Virus record (IMG/VR): IMGVR_UViG_3300048029_000105
Location: 1-22,819 of that record
Length of the DNA stretch: 22,819 nucleotides
Origin: a virus
Direction: 5' to 3' (one strand)
The notes beneath the pieces are model-generated. The model did no database searches. It was not told the origin of the DNA and saw only the letters and a program-made list of their open reading frames with translations. Shown here piece after piece: positions 1 to 4,754 of this stretch. The position numbers and the translations under genes were made by a program. The stretch's first letter is position 1, and the number at the start of each line of letters is the position of its first letter.

Positions 1-104
1 CCGCAGATTCCCCTAAACATCCAATCTTCTACAGAGACTTGCATATCCATTTCAATTTCGGTTGATTTGATTAAACGTGGGTACTTACCCAGGCCCACTT
101 GCAT
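1..104 (-). CDS. Partial hypothetical protein, runs off left edge
   Basis: An open frame of 34 codons begins with ATG at 104-102 and continues past the left edge; it begins MQVGLGKYPRLIKSTEIEMD. It is not recognisable from this N-terminal part. It lies about 130 bases downstream of the terminator at 237-263, so it probably starts its own transcription unit, but I see no clean TAnnTTTG box in front of it. The intervening 105-236 holds only a short perfect palindrome (183-198, arms CCTACA/TGTAGG). The coding call rests on an uninterrupted frame in the prevailing direction. Confidence 0.45.
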   Translation of the reverse strand, partial: MQVGLGKYPRLIKSTEIEMDMQVSVEDWMFRGIC

Positions 105-236
105 TTTACGTTAATACGGCTTTATTTCGATATATCCAAATTTTTCCGAACTTATTTATCGACTTTTTTGCGTAAGATATTTCCTACAGGGGTGTAGGGG
201 TGGGACTACAATAGGGTAAATTGATGGAAAAGAAGA

Positions 237-263
237 GGGCGCATAGCCCAAAACTATACGCCC
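237..263 (-). terminator. Rho-independent terminator of the small-peptide operon
   Basis: Arms 237-246 and 254-263 pair over 10 bp with one G-U and enclose a 7-base loop. On the minus strand the hairpin is followed by a pyrimidine/T-rich run. It lies 30 bases beyond the stop of the gene ending at 293 and closes the leftmost operon. Confidence 0.7.
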
Positions 264-292
264 CCCACATTTTAAAGTAGTTATATTTTTTG

Positions 293-445
293 CTAGTCTG
301 GAATAACTAGTAAATTAGTACCAATTTCAATTTGTTTTATTACGTCGCAAATTGTTATTTGATCCTGGATCTTAAGCCCGCCCCGCTTTAATTTATCAAC
401 CAGGGCGGCGTGTATTATCTTTTGTTCTCGTGTTAAATTACCCAT
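293..445 (-). CDS. Small hypothetical soluble protein (50 aa)
   Basis: Not recognised. The product begins MGNLTREQKIIHAALVDKLK, with a short amphipathic helix followed by a hydrophobic beta-like end (TNLLVIPD). The ATG at 445 is preferred over an in-frame ATG at 499 because it overlaps the stop of the upstream membrane peptide gene by 8 bases, the arrangement seen throughout this genome; the longer form would swallow most of that gene. It is the last gene of an operon with two tiny membrane peptides and is followed by a terminator. No function can be inferred. Confidence 0.6.
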   Translation of the reverse strand: MGNLTREQKIIHAALVDKLKRGGLKIQDQITICDVIKQIEIGTNLLVIPD

Positions 446-521
446 AGTGCATCCAGGTTGAAAGGCAAAGAATAAACGACCACATAAGAGCGCATCCAAT
501 TAAGATTAGTATATTTTTCAT
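438..521 (-). CDS. Tiny membrane peptide (27 aa)
   Basis: The sequence begins MKNILILIGCALMWSFILCL and ends STWMHYG. Nearly the whole peptide is one hydrophobic helix, with a Cys at position 10 that gives a weak lipobox-like look (LIGC). Its ATG shares bases with the TGA of the preceding membrane peptide (CTATGA overlap), and its TAA overlaps the next start. These overlaps on both sides are the main support for coding. It could be a small lipoprotein or spanin-like piece, or a membrane-acting accessory peptide; this is inference only. Confidence 0.5.
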   Translation of the reverse strand: MKNILILIGCALMWSFILCLSTWMHYG

Positions 522-610
522 AGCGTTGATATTATTTGTATTGAAGCACCAATAATAAAAATAAAAGTTAGTGCGGTTAAAATGTAAGCAATTGTATTTT
601 GTGTGTCCAT
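518..610 (-). CDS. Tiny single-pass membrane peptide (30 aa)
   Basis: The peptide starts MDTQNTIAYILTALTFIFII and ends GASIQIISTL: a short polar N-terminus and one transmembrane helix at about residues 7-28. The ATG sits in the AACAATTATGG context shared with other starts here. A TATATTTG promoter element lies 21 bases upstream (631-638), making this the first gene of the leftmost operon, which continues with overlapping genes at 438-521 and 293-445. Function unknown. Confidence 0.6.
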   Translation of the reverse strand: MDTQNTIAYILTALTFIFIIGASIQIISTL

Positions 611-630
611 AATTGTTTCTTTTGTTAGTA

Positions 631-666
631 CAAATATAAGGTATTTAATGTTAACTTAATGTTAAC
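631..666 (-). promoter_or_regulatory. Promoter with two 11-bp-spaced TTAACA boxes
   Basis: The minus strand reads TTAACA-N5-TTAACA-N10-TATATTTG. The last element (631-638) matches the Bacteroidota -7 consensus TAnnTTTG. The two hexamers are part of AATGTTAAC on the plus strand at 647-655 and 658-666, exactly 11 bp apart. They lie over the 3' end of the upstream 58-codon gene, so the repeat also encodes its last residues. The layout matches a head-to-tail operator for an OmpR/PhoB-type or excisionase-type protein. Confidence 0.6.
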
Positions 667-827
667 TTTTTCTTTTGCTCAATCATATATTCCCGCTGTA
701 TGTCGTAAGTTTTACCCACGACTTCTAATTTCTGTTCAAAGGTCAAATGCCTATATTTTAAGTGCCCGTACATTTGTTCGACTACTTTTGTTCTAGTGTC
801 CAAATAATTTAAAGGGTGTATATACAT
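651..827 (-). CDS. Hypothetical 58-aa protein
   Basis: Not recognised. The product begins MYIHPLNYLDTRTKVVEQMY and is mostly charged and helical, with no Cys cluster or membrane segment. The start ATG at 827 follows the stop of the gp88-like gene by three bases, so the two are co-transcribed from the promoter near 1768. The last codons (TTA ACA TTA AGT TAA) are built from the TTAACA repeats that form the next promoter's operator, so coding and regulatory sequence overlap here. Confidence 0.65.
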   Translation of the reverse strand: MYIHPLNYLDTRTKVVEQMYGHLKYRHLTFEQKLEVVGKTYDIQREYMIEQKKKLTLS

Positions 828-830
828 AGC

Positions 831-1586
831 TTATATATTTTTAATAGTGAAGCCTGTTGCATCTTTGCGGGCTGCGCCTTTGGCTTTCAGCCCTAGAATT
901 ACACCGTTATATTTTAGCATCTGCAAGTCTGATTTATCGCCGTCCACAACCTCAGTGGACCACCACCTTTTTGGTAACTCGTTAAACACTGCAGCTACAT
1001 TAATTCCGTGACGGATAGCCAATTCAGTTTTTACGGCGTTATCCTCAGCCCTGGAAAAAGTTACCGTGTAATTTGGGTGGCTTTTATATCGCAAACATTT
1101 TTGTATATTCTTGCTATAATCGTAAAATACGGCGTGCGGCTGTAGCGTCTCAATATCTAAGAAACCATATTTTTTGAGCATATAAACGAAGTCAATATCC
1201 GAGGTGCCGTTTAACCTGAAAGCTACTTTATAGCCGTTACGTCTAGCCTTCGCCGTCTCTTGCGTAATTTCGTCCGCTAACTTATTAAGAAAGGCTAGCT
1301 TATTTTTAATAAACAGCTCAGTTTTATTGACACGGGCCTTTATTACATTTGAAAACGAACCGCGCCCCGCACTGACCAAACAAGCAGCCGCACAACCTTT
1401 GGAGGCGTGCGGGCAAAGGTTTTTACCTTCACTGTTCTGGTTGTATGGCATTAAGTAAAGGATGAAAGTCTTTATTTCGTTTTTTGCCGTTTTAGCATTC
1501 GTTGATCCTGGCGAAAGTAATTTTTTCGGCATATTGGGGACGCTAGTTGAAACGGCGTCCCAAACATTAGTTTCAAAATTATTCAT
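831..1586 (-). CDS. Mycobacteriophage gp88-like protein
   Basis: This 251-aa protein resembles the phage family named after mycobacteriophage gene product 88 (Pfam GP88). Visible signatures are a Cys cluster, NLCPHASKGCAAACL, with C58, C65 and C69; a following SAGRG turn (about 72-76); and the conserved RLNGTSDID block at about 124-132. The spaced cysteines suggest a metal or Fe-S site, but no biochemical role is established that I can cite. The ATG at 1586 lies 3 bases after the preceding stop in an AATTATG context. It is the second gene of a three-gene unit (1589-1741, this, 651-827). It is far larger than its neighbours and is the only member with a recognisable family. Confidence 0.75.
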   Translation of the reverse strand: MNNFETNVWDAVSTSVPNMPKKLLSPGSTNAKTAKNEIKTFILYLMPYNQNSEGKNLCPHASKGCAAACLVSAGRGSFSNVIKARVNKTELFIKNKLAFLNKLADEITQETAKARRNGYKVAFRLNGTSDIDFVYMLKKYGFLDIETLQPHAVFYDYSKNIQKCLRYKSHPNYTVTFSRAEDNAVKTELAIRHGINVAAVFNELPKRWWSTEVVDGDKSDLQMLKYNGVILGLKAKGAARKDATGFTIKNI

Positions 1587-1588
1587 AA

Positions 1589-1741
1589 TTACTGGACGTT
1601 TTTATATATATTTAAACCAGCGGCAAAACCTAAAATTTTACCAGTATACAAATAAACATAATCTTTACAAGCATATATCGAAGGCTTAGACCTTAAGCGC
1701 TTGCGGTTGCTTCGTGGGTGAATGTAGAATTGAATTTCCAT
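1589..1741 (-). CDS. Small basic hypothetical protein (50 aa)
   Basis: The product begins MEIQFYIHPRSNRKRLRSKP and ends YTGKILGFAAGLNIYKNVQ. It is strongly basic in the N-terminal half, with a hydrophobic C-terminal half. It is the first gene after the promoter at 1768-1845, with a leader of roughly 20 bases. The gp88-like gene starts only two bases after its stop. Not recognised; the basic N-terminus would be compatible with nucleic-acid binding, but that is a guess. Confidence 0.6.
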   Translation of the reverse strand: MEIQFYIHPRSNRKRLRSKPSIYACKDYVYLYTGKILGFAAGLNIYKNVQ

Positions 1742-1767
1742 ATTTTTTTTATTTTAGAATTACCCTA

Positions 1768-1845
1768 CAAACATACGGCACGCCGTGCGGCTAAATGTTA
1801 AGCTAATGTTAAGAAATGCACCCCCAATGTTAAGAAATTGTTAAC
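1768..1845 (-). promoter_or_regulatory. Promoter with four phased TTAACA boxes and a palindrome
   Basis: The -7 element TATGTTTG (1768-1775) matches TAnnTTTG. Upstream on the minus strand are four TTAACA hexamers in two N5-spaced pairs. The corresponding plus-strand nonamers start at 1794, 1805, 1826 and 1837, giving spacings of 11, 21 and 11 bp, close to whole helical turns. The N20 spacer between the proximal hexamer and the -7 element contains interlocking GC-rich palindromes (1775-1786 and 1778-1788). It drives the 50-aa gene, the gp88-like gene and the 58-aa gene. Confidence 0.65.
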
Positions 1846-1863
1846 AAGGGGGGTACAAAAAAA

Positions 1864-1929
1864 CCTACTGCGTTTAACGATAACCCTACTGCGTTTAACG
1901 ATAGGGAAACCTACTGCGTTTAAGAATCG
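1864..1929 (-). repeat. Three tandem TTAAACGCAGTAGG repeats
   Basis: On the plus strand CCTACTGCGTTTAA occurs at 1864, 1885 and 1910, with offsets of 21 and 25 bp. The first two copies also share the flank CGATA, so that unit is 19-20 bp. The third copy supplies the stop codon of the zinc-ribbon gene (GAT TCT TAA). The array lies directly upstream of the TTAACA promoter at 1768-1845 and belongs to the family found at 3381-3420, 13935-13975 and 22002-22035. Confidence 0.85.
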
Positions 1930-2045
1930 AACAGTGCGCTGATATCGTCTATGTCTATGAAGTCTGCGTGTTCTTTGCACTTCGAACAAAGGTCGGTGTT
2001 CCAAATCGGTGGAGCATCACAACAGTTACTAACTATCTCAGACAT
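1920..2045 (-). CDS. Small zinc-ribbon-like protein (41 aa)
   Basis: The protein begins MSEIVSNCCDAPPIWNTDLC and continues SKCKEHADFIDIDD. C8, C9, C20 and C23 form a CC-x10-CxxC knuckle typical of short phage zinc-ribbon proteins, followed by an acidic tail. The ATG at 2045 is chosen because it overlaps the stop of the upstream gene (ATGTATGTCTGA region); an in-frame ATG at 2126 would overlap that gene by almost 90 bases. It is the last gene of the operon that begins at 3248. The metal site is inferred from Cys spacing, and the partner or target is unknown. Confidence 0.7.
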   Translation of the reverse strand: MSEIVSNCCDAPPIWNTDLCSKCKEHADFIDIDDISALFDS

Positions 2046-2322
2046 ACATTGCATCATAATCGTGAATCGAATCCCAATACTTACAAGCGTTCTGATAGCT
2101 TCCTGTAGTACCAGGCTTAATATCATCCCTTGAAGGGATTACATTGCCGTAGAAGTCCTTATATTGCTTCTTGGGTAGCATACACTGTCCAGACTCTAAT
2201 AGTCGCATTGCCTCTCTTCCATATGAACCTTCCATATGCCAGACTGAACCATCATTGATTAGGCGTTGCATACCAGCAACGCCATAATCTTCCTGTAGCT
2301 TACTTATTTTCCTGTAGTGCAT
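2038..2322 (-). CDS. Hypothetical 94-aa protein
   Basis: The sequence begins MHYRKISKLQEDYGVAGMQR and contains INDGSVWHMEGSYGREAMRLLESG, followed by a PKKQYKDFYGNVIPSR segment. It looks like a compact soluble alpha/beta protein; I cannot assign a family. It overlaps the upstream HTH gene by 23 bases and the downstream zinc-ribbon gene by 8, consistent with translational coupling in one operon. The position next to an HTH_17 protein hints at a regulatory or accessory role, which is inference. Confidence 0.7.
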   Translation of the reverse strand: MHYRKISKLQEDYGVAGMQRLINDGSVWHMEGSYGREAMRLLESGQCMLPKKQYKDFYGNVIPSRDDIKPGTTGSYQNACKYWDSIHDYDAMYV

Positions 2323-2815
2323 CCCTTAAGTTATTTAATATTAATTCGTCACTATCCTTACGCTGTTTAATTGTAGTAGATACAATTGAATCTAGCCAAT
2401 GGAATAAGTCGGTAGCGTCAAACGTAACAGTTTTTTGACCTTGGCAGATATGCAGCTCACCATCAGATCCATAGATAGTATCTATCATTCCGATATAGAA
2501 ATTATCGTGTCGAACCTCTTCTTCTTGCATATCATTAAGCACGTCTATAATATTTGTTTGACTGCTTAAGGTCTTAGAATCCAGGAGATTGTTCTCAAGC
2601 TCGGTGACTTGATTTTCGATCTCTTCGCTTTCCCCTCTTTTATCTTCTAGCCATTTATCTATCTCGGCTTTGTTGAATAGCAGCTTTCCGCCTGTGGGAT
2701 TGCTGTAAGGGATTTCACCATTGGAGGTGTAGTTATATATAGTACCTAGAGAATATCCTGTGTACTTAGCTGTTTGCTTTGCTGTTAACTGCTCTTTATT
2801 TGCGTATTTAAACAT
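2300..2815 (-). CDS. HTH_17 / excisionase-type DNA-binding protein
   Basis: The 171-aa protein has an N-terminal winged helix of the MerR/excisionase (HTH_17) type: residues about 9-50 read QTAKYTGYSLGTIYNYTSNG, then IPYSNPTGGKLLFNKAEIDKWLEDKR, with the characteristic sequence of helix, wing and W-L helix. The rest is acidic and helical, with predicted coil around 60-75 (ESEEIENQVTELENNLL). Such proteins act as excisionases, DNA-bending factors or small regulators and often bind direct repeats as head-to-tail filaments, which makes it a candidate binder of the TTAACA arrays nearby. No integrase or attachment site is visible in this window, so excision is not supported. It is separated from the upstream gene by two bases. 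Confidence 0.8.
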   Translation of the reverse strand: MFKYANKEQLTAKQTAKYTGYSLGTIYNYTSNGEIPYSNPTGGKLLFNKAEIDKWLEDKRGESEEIENQVTELENNLLDSKTLSSQTNIIDVLNDMQEEEVRHDNFYIGMIDTIYGSDGELHICQGQKTVTFDATDLFHWLDSIVSTTIKQRKDSDELILNNLRDALQENK

Positions 2816-2817
2816 AA

Positions 2818-3105
2818 TTATATAAATTTAATAGTTTTACCATTTACTTTTGCCTCAATTAAGGTATTGAGATTAACCATCCTGAACCCCTTCTTTTGCA
2901 TATCGTATACAACGAAAAGGTTTTTAGTATCTGGATTAAAAGACATTCCTACGCCCTTTACTCCTTTCTTTACACCCCTACGGGCTACCATCGTCCTAAT
3001 AGTGCCATCCTTCTTTTCAAAGGTTACACTAAAGATCTTACCACTCTTAGTGGCCTCTGTGAATTGTTGCACTCTTGTTTTAGGTGCTGTCAAAATCCAA
3101 GTCAT
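2818..3105 (-). CDS. WYL_2 / DUF2693-like SH3-barrel protein
   Basis: This 95-aa protein reads SGKIFSVTFEKKDGTIRTM near residues 21-39, then ARRGVKKGVKG and a C-terminal LFVVYDMQKKGFRMVNLNTL. It resembles the small Sm/SH3-fold family formerly called DUF2693 (Pfam WYL_2), common in phages and mobile elements of Bacteroidota and in T4-type phages. The predicted role is nucleic-acid or ligand binding, without a demonstrated substrate. The ATG at 3105 comes two bases after the stop of the 46-aa gene, in the TATAATTATG context also used by the next gene. Confidence 0.7.
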   Translation of the reverse strand: MTWILTAPKTRVQQFTEATKSGKIFSVTFEKKDGTIRTMVARRGVKKGVKGVGMSFNPDTKNLFVVYDMQKKGFRMVNLNTLIEAKVNGKTIKFI

Positions 3106-3107
3106 AA

Positions 3108-3248
3108 TTATATAGTGATTTTAAGTGTTACTCCGTTTTTATTTACCTTTACTTCTGATGCTTCTTTAGCGAGCTGAGCTACTGTCTTAGCATCTTGCGG
3201 ATTAAAGCCCTGGGCTTTCAATACGCTTTGTAGTGTTGGTTTCTTCAT
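3108..3248 (-). CDS. Small hypothetical protein (46 aa), operon leader
   Basis: The protein begins MKKPTLQSVLKAQGFNPQDA and ends NKNGVTLKITI. The first half resembles a short SAP-like helix pair; the second half has a KVNKNGVTLKI pattern resembling the VNGKTIKFI end of the following WYL_2-like gene. It starts only four bases downstream of a TATATTTG -7 element, so its mRNA would be essentially leaderless. It is the first gene of the operon running to 1920. Function unknown. Confidence 0.65.
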   Translation of the reverse strand: MKKPTLQSVLKAQGFNPQDAKTVAQLAKEASEVKVNKNGVTLKITI

Positions 3249-3252
3249 AGGG

Positions 3253-3309
3253 CAAATATATAAAGCCCTGGAATATCCAATGTTAAGTTAACGTTAAGAA
3301 ATCGTTAAG
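3253..3309 (-). promoter_or_regulatory. Leaderless promoter with three 11-bp TTAAC(G/A) boxes
   Basis: The minus strand reads TTAACG-N5-TTAACG-N5-TTAACA-N20-TATATTTG-CCCT-ATG. The plus-strand nonamers start at 3279, 3290 and 3301, exactly 11 bp apart. The N20 gap to the -7 element (3253-3260) is the same length as in the promoter at 1768. The start codon follows the -7 box by four bases, so transcription should begin at or beside the ATG. Confidence 0.65.
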
Positions 3310-3310
3310 T

Positions 3311-3372
3311 GTCGTTTGTGTCGGATGCGTCGTTTGTGTCGGATGTCAAGTTTGTCAAGTTTGTCAAGTTTG
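3311..3372. repeat. Two adjacent short tandem repeats (18-bp x2, 9-bp x3)
   Basis: On the plus strand the 17-mer GTCGTTTGTGTCGGATG occurs at 3311-3327 and 3329-3345. It is followed immediately by three perfect copies of TCAAGTTTG (3346-3372). The block fills the space between the TTAACA promoter array and the TTAAACGCAG pair at 3381-3420. It resembles iterons or a regulatory protein array; it is non-coding in all frames I checked. Confidence 0.85.
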
Positions 3373-3380
3373 TCACAAAC

Positions 3381-3420
3381 CCTACTGCGTTTAAGAGCTA
3401 CCCTACTGCGTTTAATGATA
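3381..3420 (-). repeat. Two tandem TTAAACGCAGTAGG repeats
   Basis: CCTACTGCGTTTAA occurs on the plus strand at 3381 and 3402, a 21-bp period. Both copies are complete, and the second has the flank TGATA resembling the CGATA flank of the copies at 1864-1903. They lie between the 9-bp repeats and the hairpin at 3423-3475, upstream of the operon starting at 3248. Confidence 0.85.
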
Positions 3421-3422
3421 AA

Positions 3423-3475
3423 TCCCCGACTCTGAAAGGTCTCTAAAGCACACGGAGACCTAACAAAATCGAGGA
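3423..3475 (-). ncRNA. Candidate structured RNA (double-stem hairpin)
   Basis: The 53-base element is symmetric: outer arm 7, internal loop 7, inner arm 7, apical loop 11, inner arm 7, internal loop 7, outer arm 7. The inner arms (3437-3443, 3455-3461) pair perfectly. The outer arms (3423-3429, 3469-3475) pair completely on the minus strand using one G-U, but leave a C-A mismatch on the plus strand, which favours a minus-strand RNA. A TATATTTG element lies about 45 bases upstream. There is no U-tract, so it is not a standard terminator, and it does not fold as a tRNA. The RNA call is inference. Confidence 0.4.
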
Positions 3476-3519
3476 TGTTACCTTATGAGCAAATATGTAA
3501 CCCACATATTTTGACAAAA

Positions 3520-3527
3520 CAAATATA
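3520..3527 (-). promoter_or_regulatory. Possible -7 promoter element after terL
   Basis: TATATTTG on the minus strand matches the Bacteroidota -7 consensus and lies just after the large terminase stop. A convincing TTG at the -33 position is not visible. Downstream is only the hairpin at 3423-3475 and a 9-codon frame, so if active it would transcribe the structured element and possibly read into the next operon. Confidence 0.35.
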
Positions 3528-3542
3528 CAAAAATATTTTATA

Positions 3543-4754
3543 CTACCTAATAGTATAAGCACCTTTTGTGCGATTTACTAAAACATATTGAGCAGCATAC
3601 CTGATTGCATCGATGCAGTGATTCCATTTGTCTACAGGCTTTGTCTGGCCTTTAGTGGCCCATACATAGTTATTCAGCTCCTTAATCAGTTCCATAGAGT
3701 CTGGATCAACAATAAGGTCATAGTCTTGCAGTAGTGCAATACCCGATAGGATAGACCCACTGCGTTTAATGGTCGGGGTTATATTACACCCCTTAAGTTT
3801 TATCTCTTTAATAAGACGCGGTTCTGCAGAGTCCGACACCACTAGGTGCGGACCTGCATACCTTATATTATAGTCTGCTATTTGTGTAGTCGACATACCT
3901 GTCTTAGCATACATTACTTTAAGGAATATGCGCTTATTGCCTTTGTCGATAGATAACTTAACCAGTGTAGTGGGGTCAACGGAGAAACCAAAATCCTGTC
4001 CGAATATAGTATCATAGTTATCGTTGAACTGACCTACTCTCCAATTGGTAAAGATAACACCTTCTTGCTTTTCCATCCACCCACCAAGTATCTGGTGTGT
4101 GTACTTCTCAGGTCTACGTCTTCTAATCTCTGCTATCTGATTCAGAAACGACTGTGATAGGTTATCAGTATTGTCAAGGTAAGTAGTGTGTATATAGGTA
4201 ATTCCATTTTGCATTCCATTGAATCCTTCAGGGATATCTCTATTCGCATAGAAGCGTCCCCATATCCAATGCTCTTTAGTGGTTGGGTTAAGTATTAAAA
4301 TGACCCTATTAGGTTTAGTCTTCACCCTAACAGACTGGTCAATCTTATCGAAGGTATCTTCATCCGTAAGCTCTTCTGCTTCATCTAGGACAAAGGTGGT
4401 TATTGCGTTTAACGATTTCAGTGATGCTGTTTGATTCCCTGATGCAGTTCTAATTCCCTTAAATAATATAGAAGATCCTGTCTTGATATTTGTTATCTCG
4501 TCTTTCGTTATGCGAAAGTCCTCGACAACACCCATAAGTTCTAACTTCTCTAAGAACTCAGGAATAATAGACGATGATGCAGAGGTCATAGTATATCGTG
4601 TAAACAGTATCTTATGCCCCTTCTCGTATGTTAGTAGCAGTAAGAACACATTGACTGCAAAAGACTTACCAGAACCTCGCCCTCCTGTTGTAATGAAGTA
4701 ACGTGACTCGTTACCAAATGCTTTGTACTTAGGATTTAAATTAGGCACTTTCAT
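3543..4754 (-). CDS. terL: Terminase large subunit (packaging ATPase/nuclease)
   Basis: Motor protein that packages DNA into the prohead. Counting from the ATG at 4754: Walker A TGGRGSGKS at residues 23-31, Walker B VLDEAEE at 122-128, coupling-type LNPTT at 155-159, then an RNase H-like nuclease domain with D254 (GQDFGFSVDP), D308 (VVSDSAEP) and D382 (NHCIDAIRYA). The 403-aa length fits the PBSX/Terminase_3 group. The ATG at 4754 overlaps the TGA of the upstream PAPS-reductase-like gene (ATGA); an in-frame TTG three codons earlier is less likely. Oddly, TerL is some 16 kb downstream of the portal. Two copies of the TTAAACGCA motif fall inside the gene (3761-3768 and 4404-4411). Confidence 0.95.
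   Translation of the reverse strand: MKVPNLNPKYKAFGNESRYFITTGGRGSGKSFAVNVFLLLLTYEKGHKILFTRYTMTSASSSIIPEFLEKLELMGVVEDFRITKDEITNIKTGSSILFKGIRTASGNQTASLKSLNAITTFVLDEAEELTDEDTFDKIDQSVRVKTKPNRVILILNPTTKEHWIWGRFYANRDIPEGFNGMQNGITYIHTTYLDNTDNLSQSFLNQIAEIRRRRPEKYTHQILGGWMEKQEGVIFTNWRVGQFNDNYDTIFGQDFGFSVDPTTLVKLSIDKGNKRIFLKVMYAKTGMSTTQIADYNIRYAGPHLVVSDSAEPRLIKEIKLKGCNITPTIKRSGSILSGIALLQDYDLIVDPDSMELIKELNNYVWATKGQTKPVDKWNHCIDAIRYAAQYVLVNRTKGAYTIR

Noticed and set aside
1798-2004. 68-codon minus-strand frame starting MEHRPLFEVQ
   Set aside because: It runs through the TTAAACGCAG repeats and TTAACA boxes and covers the zinc-ribbon gene in another frame; composition is dictated by the repeats.
2300-2815. 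True excisionase implying an integrated prophage with attachment site
   Set aside because: There is an HTH_17 domain, but no integrase, tRNA or att-like repeat is visible in the window; temperate lifestyle is unsupported.
3311-3420. CRISPR array
   Set aside because: The repeats are short and directly adjacent without unique spacers of 25-40 bases, and no cas gene is present.
3423-3475. tRNA gene
   Set aside because: The two-stem hairpin has no D-arm, no T-loop GTTCRA and no CCA-ready acceptor geometry.
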